Shown: piece by piece, positions 8,501-15,885 of the stretch
How the letters are laid out: the number at the start of each line of letters is the position of its first letter
Position numbering within the stretch: the first letter of the stretch is position 1
NCBI GenBank assembly: GCA_007134405.1
Contig: SLKW01000153.1
Coordinates: 1 to 22,402, forward strand
Source of the DNA: Paracoccaceae bacterium
Lineage (GTDB): Bacteria; Pseudomonadota; Alphaproteobacteria; Rhodobacterales; Rhodobacteraceae
DNA length: 22,402 nucleotides
Direction: 5' to 3'
Translations under genes and position numbers: made by a program
The notes under the pieces: generated by a model
Told to the model about the DNA's origin: nothing
What the model saw: only the letters and a program-made list of their open reading frames with translations
Database searches by the model: none

Positions 8501-8540
8501 CGCTCCGGCAGTTTCGCAAGCGGCGGGCGGAAACGGTGCC

Positions 8541-8564
8541 CGGGGGCTTCAGGATCGGCCCCCG
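8541..8564 (+). terminator. Candidate terminator-like hairpin after dctM
   Basis: CGGGGGC (8541-8547) pairs with GCCCCCG (8558-8564) across a 10-base loop, about 40 bases after the dctM stop. There is no T-run, so termination could be weak or Rho-assisted. It also lies next to the possible sulfotransferase remnant. Confidence 0.4.
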
Positions 8565-8570
8565 CGCTGT

Positions 8571-8729
8571 CGCCTCGCCCAGGAAGTCACAACCGAAGAG
8601 CTCGATCTCGCCGCGGCTTTGCTCGGAGACGAGTTCCCGGGTGGCGGCGTCGTAGTGTTCCATTGGAACCGGTACATGCGCGCGTGAGTTGCAATACGGC
8701 GCCCGCGCTTCGTGCCAGATCATCGGCAC
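8571..8729 (-). pseudogene. Possible C-terminal remnant of a sulfotransferase-like gene
   Basis: The minus strand reads MIWHEARAPYCNSRAHVPVP followed by MEHYDAATRELVSEQSRGEI and ELFGCDF. The order Tyr-Asp-x-x-Thr-Arg-x-Leu-Val ... Phe-Gly-x-x-Phe resembles the C-terminal end of family-2 sulfotransferases, where the last helix runs YDxxTRxLV...DxxxFGY. The frame continues without a natural stop into antisense of dctM, and nothing upstream (above 8730) extends the domain. If real, it is a relic of about 50 residues. The similarity is judged by eye and could be chance. Confidence 0.3.
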
Positions 8730-8754
8730 CGGTTGATACGGCGCGGACTATGAA

Positions 8755-8778
8755 CGGAACATATTGCGGAACACATTG
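8755..8778. repeat. Two tandem copies of a 12-bp unit
   Basis: CGGAACATATTG (8755-8766) is followed at once by CGGAACACATTG (8767-8778), one mismatch apart, and then by a partial third unit CGGAG. It lies about 165 bases before the lipid-kinase start and could be a regulator-binding site, or a small slippage duplication. Confidence 0.6.
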
Positions 8779-8942
8779 CGGAGGCAGGATTTCATGGGTT
8801 CATCGACCAAGGAGCATCGGGCTCCGGTCAGATACAGCCTCAAGCCGGAAGTAGCGCGCGGCCGAGACTAAACGGCCGGTTCTGCGGGGAACAAGTTGCG
8901 TGCTGGTTCGTTGACTGGCGTCAAGCAAATGCGGGAGATGAA

Positions 8943-9884
8943 ATGGCGAATCCCAAGGGCAGATTGGGACCGGACTTTGCCGTCATCTTGAACGCGGACT
9001 CCGGAGACGGCGACCACGGCGCGTCGCCAGAAGCGATCGAGAAGCTCTTCAACGAGCGCGGTTGCGCGGCGCGTATTCGACCACTTCGCGCCGGCGACAA
9101 CATCGCCGACGCTGTCTCCAAGGCGATCGCCTCCGGGGCGAAGTGCGTGGTCGCCGCCGGAGGCGACGGCACAATTTGCGGCACAGCTGGGACGCTCGTC
9201 GGAACCGGAGTCGAACTCGGGGTTATCCCGCTTGGGACCTTCAACTTTTTCGCGCGTGGCTTCGGTATTCCGCAATCGGTCGAGGAGGCGGTCGATGCGG
9301 TCTGTTTCGGCACCTCGCGCCCAATCAACCTTGGCTCGGTCAACGGCGCGGTCTTTCTCAACAACGCCAGCCTCGGTCTTTACGCCTCGATCCTTGCCCG
9401 GCGTGAGGGGATCTACCGAAAGTGGGGGCGCTCGCGCCTGGCTGCCTACTGGTCGGTCCTCGCCACGATGGCGACGGTGCACCGCCCTCTCACCATGCGG
9501 ATCACCATCGACGGCGAAGTCCGCCGCGACAAGTCGCCGATGATTTTTGTCGCGACCAGTGCCTATCAGCTTGACGAATTCGGGATCGAGGGTGCCGACG
9601 CGATCCGCAGCGGCGAGTTCGCCGTGCTGCTGGCACCCAACTGCGGGCGTTTTCGCTTGATCGGAAAAGCGCTCCTGATCGCGCTGCGCGGGGTCAGGGA
9701 GGGCCGCGATTTCACGCTCCTGACCGGAAAGAACGTGGTTGTCGAAACGCATCGATCCAGCGCTCTCGTGGCCCGCGACGGAGAACGGGAGCGCATGACC
9801 CCTCCTTTTACCTTCCGCCTGTTGGAGGGCGCCATCGAGTTGCGGGTGCCGGACTCAGCGAAACCGAGGGACACCCTGCCTTGA
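8943..9884 (+). CDS. Diacylglycerol kinase-family lipid kinase
   Basis: A 313-residue member of the DAGK/sphingosine-kinase catalytic fold, which phosphorylates lipid hydroxyl groups using ATP. The nucleotide-binding GGDGT motif lies at residues 73-77 within VVAAGGDGTICG, and the second signature PLGTFNFFARG at 96-106. The N-terminus carries the ILNADSGDG strand-loop in place of the more usual NP.SG. The C-terminal half is the beta-sandwich expected for this fold. No signal peptide is seen; the protein is probably cytoplasmic, acting at the inner membrane. A GGGAG lies 7-8 bases before ATG 8943. The stop overlaps the TTG start of the metallophosphoesterase, so the two are probably one transcript. 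The lipid substrate is not known. Confidence 0.88.
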   Translation: MANPKGRLGPDFAVILNADSGDGDHGASPEAIEKLFNERGCAARIRPLRAGDNIADAVSKAIASGAKCVVAAGGDGTICGTAGTLVGTGVELGVIPLGTFNFFARGFGIPQSVEEAVDAVCFGTSRPINLGSVNGAVFLNNASLGLYASILARREGIYRKWGRSRLAAYWSVLATMATVHRPLTMRITIDGEVRRDKSPMIFVATSAYQLDEFGIEGADAIRSGEFAVLLAPNCGRFRLIGKALLIALRGVREGRDFTLLTGKNVVVETHRSSALVARDGERERMTPPFTFRLLEGAIELRVPDSAKPRDTLP

Positions 9885-10708
9885 CCCGTTTGGTCCTTAT
9901 CAGCGATCTGCATTTCGGACGGGACGATCCCGAACTCCTGGCGCCTCTCACCCGCGCGATCCGCGAGGCCGAACCCGACCTCGTTCTCATGGGCGGAGAT
10001 TTCACCCAGCGTGCGCGCGCCTCTCAGTTCTCCAAGGCACGCCGGTTTATGGATGGGCTCGGCCTTCCCTGGATCGGCGTGCCGGGCAATCACGACATAC
10101 CGCTCTACAATCTTATCCTCAGGGCCTTCGATCCATATCGAGGTTATCGCCGCTGGATCTCGCCGGATCTTGAGCCAAGGGTGGAACTACCCGACGCCAT
10201 CGTTCTTGGCCTCGACACGACCGATCCGCTCGCCCACCAGAGGGGCCGCATCTCGGAGAGTGCCATTCGCCGGATCGGCGACGAGATCGGGCGAGCCGGC
10301 GGACGTCTGCCCATTGTCCTTGCGCACCATCCGTTCCACCACGCATCGCCCGTGAGAAAACAGCTCATGCTCGGCGCCACGCGCGCCCTCGAACACTGGG
10401 GTGAGAGGGGGCCCCATGTCATCCTGTCGGGCCATCTGCACCGTTGGCGCTTTGAACCCTTCGTCCGCCGCGAAGGCGACAGCATGACGCTGCAACTTCA
10501 CTGCGGCACGGGACTTTCGCACCGTCTCCGCGGTGAGGCGAATGACTTCGCCATCCTCGATTGCGCGGGCAAGGAGATCGCGGCAAGCCGTATGGTGGCC
10601 GTGAAGGGTCGCTTCGTTTTCGAAACGGCGGTGAAGTATCAAGCTTCGGACATCGGCTGGCGCACGCTTCCCTGCGACGACCCGCAGGCTTCAGGTTCAC
10701 CGCACTGA
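9881..10708 (+). CDS. Metallophosphoesterase (calcineurin-like), TTG start
   Basis: A 275-residue two-metal phosphoesterase. All the family motifs are present in order: Asp9-x-His11 (LISDLHFG), Gly-Gly-Asp40 (LMGGDFTQ), Gly-Asn70-His71-Asp72 (VPGNHDIP), His149-His150 (LAHHPFHH) and Gly-His-Leu-His (184-187, SGHLHRW). There is no export signal. The start is TTG 9881, overlapping the kinase stop (TTGA); the next in-frame Met (residue 37) would remove the first metal-binding motif, so TTG is well supported. A GAGGG lies about 12 bases upstream. Pairing with a lipid kinase suggests action on a phospholipid or phosphate ester, for instance opposing or following the kinase, but the substrate cannot be read. 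Members of this subgroup are often annotated as phosphodiesterases. Confidence 0.9.
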   Translation: MTRLVLISDLHFGRDDPELLAPLTRAIREAEPDLVLMGGDFTQRARASQFSKARRFMDGLGLPWIGVPGNHDIPLYNLILRAFDPYRGYRRWISPDLEPRVELPDAIVLGLDTTDPLAHQRGRISESAIRRIGDEIGRAGGRLPIVLAHHPFHHASPVRKQLMLGATRALEHWGERGPHVILSGHLHRWRFEPFVRREGDSMTLQLHCGTGLSHRLRGEANDFAILDCAGKEIAASRMVAVKGRFVFETAVKYQASDIGWRTLPCDDPQASGSPH

Positions 10709-10904
10709 CCCGATGGCGTTGCTCTGTGCAGGATACGCTGTCTTTCGTGCTGTTCCCAACCTGTCCGAGTTGCTTCTTCTCGGTGAGTTCGCGAGGGCGC
10801 AAGGCGGAATGTAAACGCATATTGCCTATTCGATCACCTTTCACCCTGCGGGTGACTGGGTGTCCGGCACACCGCGCTGCAATCGTGGCACTTCTGATGA
10901 AGGC

Positions 10905-10976
10905 TTACTCAACGCCACGAACTTGATCACGCCAGTGGGCGGGCGATGTGCCGGTGGCCTTCTTGAAGGCACGGCT
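10905..10976 (-). pseudogene. C-terminal scrap of an AraC-family regulator
   Basis: The minus strand reads SRAFKKATGTSPAHWRDQV followed by RGVE and a stop. This is the typical end of an AraC/XylS DNA-binding domain, where the second helix-turn-helix ends F(S/T)RAFKRATGxSPxxWR. Only about 23 residues survive. It is joined in frame to an ABC-ATPase fragment, so neither gene can work. Confidence 0.6.
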
Positions 10977-11160
10977 GATCACCGAGGGCGTCATCGCCAG
11001 CGCGCGGGCAATGCCGATATGCTGGCGCTGGCCACCGGAGAATTCGTACGGAAGCGCCCGCCGCATCGGCTTCGAGCCCGACGCGTTCAAGAACTGAGGC
11101 AATGCGCGTCCCGCGGCGGGCCTTCGGTTCCAGGTCAGGAAAGATCTCGAATGCCCCGAC
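10977..11160 (-). pseudogene. Frameshifted remnant of an oligopeptide-type ABC ATPase
   Basis: Minus-strand frames give AFEIFPDLEPKARRGTRIAS followed by VLERVGLEADA in one frame (about 11065-11160), and then, after a shift, LPYEFSGGQRQHIGIARALA (about 10985-11055) in another. The second piece is the ABC signature (SGGQRQ) with its following helix in the exact style of OppF/DppF ATPases. The Walker A part and the Walker B part are missing, and the sequence runs straight into the AraC scrap. This is a dead gene. Confidence 0.7.
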
Positions 11161-11324
11161 GCTAACCGACCCGGTCGCGATGCATCACGACAGATGGCGC
11201 AGGTGCTGCGGGTGGACCTCGTGCCGCGTTTGCGCCAAGCTTGAACCTTCATGGACGGCCGCTCGTCGCCCCGGAGGGGGCTAGCGAAGCCGGCCGCAAA
11301 TCACGGTGCGGCGGGGGATGGAGC

Positions 11325-12431
11325 ATGGCTACGGGGTTCTGGTGGGACGAGCGGTGTTTCTGGCACTCGGGCGGCAACTACGCCTTCTTGTCTCCGGTCG
11401 GCGGCCTCGTCCAGCCGCTCGCCGCAGGGGGGCTGCCGGAAAACCCGGAAACCAAGCGGCGCCTGAAGAACCTCCTCGAGGTGACAGGTCTTGTTCGCGA
11501 ACTCGATATCGGATCGGCGCCGGCGGCGACCGATGAGGACCTGCGCCGTGTGCACCCGGCGCACTACCTCGAGCGCTTTCGCGATCTGAGCAACACCGGC
11601 GGCGGGGAGCTCGGAGAACGCACCCCCTTCGGCCCAGGCGGATTCGACATCGCCGCGCTGTCAGCGGGGCTGGCCAAGGCCGCGGTGATGGCGGTACTCG
11701 AGGGCCGGCAGAGCAACGCCTATGCCCTGTCGCGGCCGCCAGGGCATCACTGCACCCGGGACCGGCCGATGGGGTTCTGCCTGCTTGCAAACATCGCGAT
11801 CGCTGTCGAAGCGGCGTTTGCGGCGAAGGCCGTGGAGCGGGTCGCCGTGCTCGATTGGGACGTGCATCACGGCAATGGCACCGAGGCTATCTTCTACGAC
11901 CGGCCCGACGTGCTGACCCTATCCCTCCACCAGGACCGCAACTATCCGTGGAGGACCGGCGGCTTCAAGGATCGCGGCACCGGCGCAGGCGCCGGCCGCA
12001 ACATCAACCTGCCGCTGGCGCCGGGGGGCGGCCATGACGTCTACATGCACGCGTTCCACAGGATCGTTCTGCCGGCACTCGGGTCCTTCCGTCCGGACCT
12101 CATCATCGTCGCGTGTGGCTACGACGCATCCGGGGTCGACCCGCTTGGCCGCATGTTGGCGACTTCGGTGACCTTCGCCGAGATGACCACCATGGCACTG
12201 GAGGCTGCCACTGAGCTTTGCGCCGGCCGGCTCGTGCTCGTCCACGAAGGCGGCTACTCCGAGGCGCACGTGCCGTTCTGCGGTCATGCGGTGCTGGAGC
12301 GCCTCTCCGGGTCCGCCATATACGCCGAGGACCCGCTGCTGCCCCGGCTCACCGCGCAACAACCCGACGAGCGCATCGCGGCGTTTCACAGGACGCTTGT
12401 GGATGAAATGGCAGACACGCTCGATCTCTGA
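11325..12431 (+). CDS. Class II histone deacetylase-like amidohydrolase
   Basis: A 368-residue zinc hydrolase of the histone deacetylase/acetoin-utilisation/acetylpolyamine-amidohydrolase superfamily, removing acyl groups from amines. Catalytic features are visible: the His141-His142 pair in SRPPGHHC, zinc ligands Asp179 and His181 in VLDWDVHHGNGT, Asp267 in VACGYDASGVDP, and a catalytic Tyr in HEGGYSE near residue 316. The N-terminal WWDERCFWHSGGNYAF and LPENPETKRRLKN stretches are those of bacterial proteins usually annotated class II histone deacetylase. ATG 11325 was chosen because GGGGGA/GGAG lie just before it and the family begins about here; an earlier ATG at 11241 would add 28 unrelated residues. 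It stands alone beside dead gene fragments, so the substrate cannot be inferred from neighbours; a small acetylated amine is more likely than a protein. Confidence 0.9.
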   Translation: MATGFWWDERCFWHSGGNYAFLSPVGGLVQPLAAGGLPENPETKRRLKNLLEVTGLVRELDIGSAPAATDEDLRRVHPAHYLERFRDLSNTGGGELGERTPFGPGGFDIAALSAGLAKAAVMAVLEGRQSNAYALSRPPGHHCTRDRPMGFCLLANIAIAVEAAFAAKAVERVAVLDWDVHHGNGTEAIFYDRPDVLTLSLHQDRNYPWRTGGFKDRGTGAGAGRNINLPLAPGGGHDVYMHAFHRIVLPALGSFRPDLIIVACGYDASGVDPLGRMLATSVTFAEMTTMALEAATELCAGRLVLVHEGGYSEAHVPFCGHAVLERLSGSAIYAEDPLLPRLTAQQPDERIAAFHRTLVDEMADTLDL

Positions 12432-12462
12432 GAGCCACCGCGCCAAGTCAGCGGTCTGGCTC
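12432..12462. terminator. Candidate bidirectional hairpin between convergent genes
   Basis: GAGCCA-CCGC (12432-12441) pairs with GCGG-TC-TGGCTC (12451-12462): two paired blocks of 6 and 4 bp, a TC bulge on one side and a 9-base loop. It begins directly after the deacetylase stop and sits before the convergent DUF421 gene. It lacks a clean T-run, so its terminator role is inferred from position. Confidence 0.45.
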
Positions 12463-12498
12463 ACGTCAGTCGCCCGACTTCAGTCGAGAGGCGTGCAT

Positions 12499-13008
12499 CT
12501 AGGGATCGGCCTTGATGATGCTGATCTCGCCATTGCGTTCCAGACGAGCCTCCTTCACCTGATCCCAAGTCAGAAGGTTCGCTTGCAGGCGTAGCGCTTC
12601 CAGCAGATCGTTACGGCTCAGATTGCTGCGCCGCATAGCCTCCCAATCTACCGTACCGTCGCGTATCAAGACACGCGTGTTTCCCTTGATCAGAGTGCCA
12701 AAATCGTCCCACCGAACGGCAATGCGCGCAAAAAACCAGTGAAGGGCGACGAGTAACACAGACGCGCCCAGCGTCGGGAAAAAGGGCGATTGCCCGGTGA
12801 TCGCGCGGCTGAGGATCGACCCGAGCATGACACCAAGGATCACGTCGAAGGCCGTGTTCTCGCTGATGAATCGCTTCTTCCCCACCCTTACGATCACGAT
12901 GGCGAAGATGAAAACGACAACTGCGCGCACCAGCATGTGGCCAAGCGCGAGTTCGGGCGCGTCCAGGCCCAACGCCCAACCCGTCCAGAGCCAGATCTGA
13001 TCGACCAT
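12499..13008 (-). CDS. DUF421 (YetF-like) membrane protein
   Basis: A 169-residue integral membrane protein of the DUF421/YetF family. Three hydrophobic segments lie at about residues 24-42, 52-71 and 78-98, followed by a soluble C-terminal domain. The family motifs are present: VRVGKKRFISENTAFDVILG, the GSxxxRAITG turn, and in the soluble part IRDGTVDWEAMRRSNLSRND and LLEALRLQ. Function is not established; relatives in Bacillus are linked to spores and stress, and the C-terminal domain has an unusual fold. I set the start at 13008 (minus strand) because an AGGAGG lies directly before it; a start seven codons earlier at 13029 is possible. The gene is convergent with the deacetylase and in the same direction as the acidic membrane protein. 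Confidence 0.85.
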   Translation of the reverse strand: MVDQIWLWTGWALGLDAPELALGHMLVRAVVVFIFAIVIVRVGKKRFISENTAFDVILGVMLGSILSRAITGQSPFFPTLGASVLLVALHWFFARIAVRWDDFGTLIKGNTRVLIRDGTVDWEAMRRSNLSRNDLLEALRLQANLLTWDQVKEARLERNGEISIIKADP

Positions 13009-13161
13009 GCCCCCTCCTTGTGGTCGCATCTACGAGTGCTCAACCATGAACGGACCCGCGCGCGAACCCTCGGCAAGGACCTGACCGGGTATCCCAATCA
13101 TTGGACCGCACGCTACAGGCAGAGATGAGCGCGCGCTGCATGTCGCGGCGATGCCCGGAGC

Positions 13162-13812
13162 TTATTGCAGCGGCGGCAGGTCGAGCGCGTTGCGAACGGA
13201 CTGGATCGCGTTTTCGACCATCGCCGGTTCTTCATCGGCGGCTTCAACAAGATCGCGAAGCGTCTCGCGCTCCTCCTCGGTCAGATGCTCCGCAGCGTCG
13301 ATCAACTCGATGATCGCATCGCGGTTGAAGGCCTCCGGAGTCAGCAGAGTTTCGGCATCGACAACGTGTTGGGCGTCGGTTTGCGTTGCGGCACCTGCGT
13401 CTTGGGTTTCCGTTTGCGTCTCGCCAGTCGTGTCCTGGGTTTCGGTTTGCGTCCCGGTGGCAGTGCCCTCTCCTGAGGCTGCACCGTCAGGTTCGCCAAT
13501 AGCCCCTGCCGCATCGTCTGGATTGCCAGTCTCGGCGGCGTTGGCATCGCCTTCGTCGATTGCAGCGCCGTCGTCGTCATCGGGGGGCGAGAGGTCCGGT
13601 ACCGTGGGCACTTCGTCTTCGGTCGGCACGTCGTTTTCGACCGGTTCCACCTCTTCCTCCTCGGCCTCGGCTTCCTCGCGGGCGATCTCGGCGGCGCGTT
13701 CGTCGCGGTCTTCCGCGACCTGCGCCTGCTCGGCCTGCTGATTCAGCCAGACGACGACGCCGAAAACGAGCACGGCGGCGGCGATGATGGCGACGATTAT
13801 TCTGGTGCGCAT
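13162..13812 (-). CDS. Acidic membrane-anchored protein with TQTETQD repeats, function unknown
   Basis: I do not recognise a named family. The 216-residue product begins with one membrane anchor (MRTRIIVAIIAAAVLVFGVV, about residues 4-22), then a charged, probably coiled segment rich in Ala/Glu (25-58), and a long very acidic Pro/Asp/Glu/Thr/Gly-rich region (59-150) without predicted order. The repeat TQTETQD appears at 121-127 and 132-138, with a related TQTDAQ after it. The C-terminus (about 150-212) is less repetitive and looks like a small helical domain: LLTPEAFNRDAIIELIDAAE and LTEEERETLRDLVEAA. Orientation is probably cytoplasm-in with the acidic part outside. Its base composition matches the neighbours, so no sign of transfer. 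A role at the envelope is the only inference I would make. Confidence 0.7.
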   Translation of the reverse strand: MRTRIIVAIIAAAVLVFGVVVWLNQQAEQAQVAEDRDERAAEIAREEAEAEEEEVEPVENDVPTEDEVPTVPDLSPPDDDDGAAIDEGDANAAETGNPDDAAGAIGEPDGAASGEGTATGTQTETQDTTGETQTETQDAGAATQTDAQHVVDAETLLTPEAFNRDAIIELIDAAEHLTEEERETLRDLVEAADEEPAMVENAIQSVRNALDLPPLQ

Positions 13813-13957
13813 GGTTCGACCTTTCCGTTAGTCCCGACTGCAACTTTCGACCGTCGTGCAGGAATTCAGTGGTCACGCTGCGGTGCAACGCGGCCGACTT
13901 CATCCAGTCAACCCGCGCCGCCGGCCTCGGTTCCGCGCGTACCGGACTGGCCGCTCG

Positions 13958-14923
13958 CTAGAAATAGGTGCGTTCTTCGATCGGTGCCGCCTCGATCCGG
14001 GCGACAAGAGCCTCGCGCAGAAATCGCTCGGCGCGGTTCACGCGCGCCCGCGGGTTCCAGACCAGATGCACGTCTATGGGCGGCGGGTCGTCATAGGGGG
14101 GCAGGCGCCAGAGGCGCCCACGCTCGACATCCTCGCGCACCACATGGATGGGCAGCGGGCCGATCCCGAGCCCGGCAATGATCATGCGCCGTACTTCCTC
14201 AAGATGCGCCGAGGTGCCCACGACACGGTCATCAAGCCCCGCCGCGCCACGCATGAGGGTCACCGGCCGCAGCGCATCGGTCATTTGGTCGGTGACGAAA
14301 CTGACCGAGGGCTGGCCGGCCAGATCGGATAGCCGCACCCCCTTGCAACCGAAGAAAGGATGGGACGGCCCGCAGAAAAGGCCGAAGAACTCGCGGAACA
14401 TGCGCCGCGTTTCCAGCTTCGGATCATGGGCACGCAGCAGGCAGATCGCGAACGAGACACGTCGCGCCAGAACGTCCTCGACCGCGATGCGGCTCGCCGT
14501 GACGGCGATCGAGTAGGTGGCACGCGGATGGGCGCGATGGAACGCGCCCAACGTGTCGTCAAGCAGCGGGCAGACAACATGACTGGCTATGGCGATGCTG
14601 ACATGGCCGCGCACTTCTTCTTCAACATCGCGCAGGATGGTGCCAATGCGCAGGATCGCGCCGTTGATGTCGACCGCCTCGTCCCGAAGAAGGCGCCCGG
14701 CCTCGGTCAACTCGAACCTCCCCGGCCCCCGGTCGATCAGCCGTTTGCCCAGACGCTCCTCGAGCCGCTTCAGCGCGCTCGAGACGGAAGGTTGCTGCAG
14801 GCCCAGCTGTTCGGCCGCACGGGTAACCGACCCGGCGTCGGCCAGCACCAGGAAGGTGCGCAGCAGGTTCCAGTCCAGCTCGCGGGAGAGGCGTTCGGCG
14901 TCCGGGGGTACGGGGGCCTTCAT
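13958..14923 (-). CDS. LysR-family transcriptional regulator
   Basis: A 321-residue LysR-type regulator, a tetrameric DNA-binding protein that senses a small molecule. The N-terminal winged helix-turn-helix covers about 17-75, with LDWNLLRTFLVLADAGSVTR followed by AAEQLGLQQPSVSSALKRLE, the classic recognition helix. The substrate-binding region follows (about 105-310), including GHVSIAIASHVVCPLL and the GLGIGPLPIHV segment near the end. It is divergent from the ABC-transporter operon with only about 95 bases between its start and that of the first permease, the standard arrangement for a LysR regulator controlling the divergent genes and its own expression. The inducer is probably the transported compound or an intermediate of its breakdown, by inference. 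Confidence 0.93.
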   Translation of the reverse strand: MKAPVPPDAERLSRELDWNLLRTFLVLADAGSVTRAAEQLGLQQPSVSSALKRLEERLGKRLIDRGPGRFELTEAGRLLRDEAVDINGAILRIGTILRDVEEEVRGHVSIAIASHVVCPLLDDTLGAFHRAHPRATYSIAVTASRIAVEDVLARRVSFAICLLRAHDPKLETRRMFREFFGLFCGPSHPFFGCKGVRLSDLAGQPSVSFVTDQMTDALRPVTLMRGAAGLDDRVVGTSAHLEEVRRMIIAGLGIGPLPIHVVREDVERGRLWRLPPYDDPPPIDVHLVWNPRARVNRAERFLREALVARIEAAPIEERTYF

Positions 14924-14954
14924 TGATCCAATCTATAATGACTATACCAATTAT
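14922..14954. promoter_or_regulatory. AT-rich divergent promoter/operator of LysR and ABC operon
   Basis: In very GC-rich surroundings this short patch contains a consensus TATAAT (14934-14939, + strand). It also holds an inverted repeat ATAAT-N10-ATTAT (14935-14954), a smaller ATTG-N3-CAAT (14922-14932) over the LysR start codon, and two direct CCAAT-type repeats 19 bases apart (14928 and 14947). There is no good -35 at the right distance, as expected for an activator-dependent promoter. This is the probable LysR binding site. Confidence 0.55.
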
Positions 14955-15018
14955 CTACTGGCGCAATGCACCGGGCTCTGTCAATCTTTGTCGGAGTCAA
15001 CCGGACGGAACATTTCAG

Positions 15019-15885
15019 GTGAGCATCGAGGCACGCGAAGCACGACAGCCCTGGATCCTGCTGACGCCGGCGCTCGGCGCGGTGACGCTGCTTCTGCTGG
15101 TGCCGCTTTTCTTCATCGTCGTCTATTCCTTCTGGTTGCGTAGCGCGGTCGGCCCCGACATTGTCGGCTTCCATCTGGACAACTGGCAGCGGGCGCTGAC
15201 CGATCCGTTCTATCGCTACATCCTGCTCAACACGCTGAAGATCGCGGCGATCACGACCGTTATCTGCGCGTTACTGGGCTACCCGGCGGCCTATTTCATT
15301 GCCCGTTCGCGGGGCAACAAGCTGCTCCTGCTGCTGCTCCTGATGCTTCCCTTCTGGATCAGCTACATCATCCGCACGATGAGCTGGATCAATATCCTCG
15401 GCTCCTCGGGCGCGCTGAACACGGCGCTGATGACGTTGGGCATCATCTCCGAGCCGATCCGCATGCTCTACAACGAGGCGACCGTGATCCTGGGCCTCGT
15501 GCATTTCCTGCTGCCCTTCATGGTGCTCAACATCTATGTCAGCCTCGACGGGATCGACACCAACCTCGAGGATGCGGCGAACTCGCTCGGCGCGACGCGC
15601 TGGCAGGCCTTCCTGCAGGTGACGCTGCCGCTGTCGCTGCCTGGCCTGGCGGCGGGGGGGCTGCTGGTCTTCGTCCTTGGTGGGTCGTCCTACATCACGC
15701 CCCTGATCCTCGGCGGGCCGCGCGACGCGATGTTCGCGAACCTGGTCTATGAGGCGATCATCACGCAGCTCAACTGGCCGCTCGGCTCGGCGCTGTCGCT
15801 CCTGCTGCTGATCGTGCTGGGTGCGCTGGTGCTGCTCTACAACCGCTTCCTGGGGCTTGCGCAACTGACGCGGGGGATCGGCTGA
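15019..15885 (+). CDS. ABC transporter permease, PotB-like
   Basis: First inner-membrane subunit of a spermidine/putrescine-type ABC importer. The 288-residue protein has about six membrane segments and the EAA loop at roughly 184-205 (LEDAANSLGATRWQAFLQVT), which docks onto the ATPase. Other family stretches are LMLPFWISYIIRTMSWINIL and GGSSYITPLILGGPRDAMFA. I set the start at GTG 15019, with GACGGAA about 9 bases upstream; the ATG at 14923 would run back through the promoter region and overlap the LysR start, and adds 32 residues without family character. The stop shares a base with the next start (TGATG), so both permeases are coupled. The permease pair precedes the binding protein here, unlike the potABCD order. 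Confidence 0.9.
   Translation: MSIEAREARQPWILLTPALGAVTLLLLVPLFFIVVYSFWLRSAVGPDIVGFHLDNWQRALTDPFYRYILLNTLKIAAITTVICALLGYPAAYFIARSRGNKLLLLLLLMLPFWISYIIRTMSWINILGSSGALNTALMTLGIISEPIRMLYNEATVILGLVHFLLPFMVLNIYVSLDGIDTNLEDAANSLGATRWQAFLQVTLPLSLPGLAAGGLLVFVLGGSSYITPLILGGPRDAMFANLVYEAIITQLNWPLGSALSLLLLIVLGALVLLYNRFLGLAQLTRGIG

Larger units (their letters stand above)
8501..8942. other. 442-base gap: hairpin, gene remnant and 12-bp tandem repeat
   Basis: No intact gene is seen between dctM and the lipid kinase. The stretch holds a 7-bp GC hairpin (8541-8564), a minus-strand fragment with sulfotransferase-like spelling (8571-8729) and a 12-bp tandem repeat (8755-8778). The last 100 bases before the kinase presumably carry its promoter, but no convincing -35/-10 pair stands out. 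Confidence 0.5.
10709..11324. other. 616-base gap filled with decayed gene fragments
   Basis: No intact gene lies between the metallophosphoesterase and the deacetylase. From about 10905 to 11160 the minus strand carries pieces of an ABC ATPase and an AraC-type regulator (given separately). Positions 10709-10900 show nothing recognisable apart from a short CACCC/GGGTG hairpin near 10842-10855. The last 100 bases before 11325 presumably hold the promoter of the deacetylase; I see no clear motif. Confidence 0.5.

Noticed and set aside
14923..15018. ATG 14923 as the start of the first permease
   Set aside because: It would overlap the LysR start and place the promoter inside the gene; the added 32 residues have no permease character.
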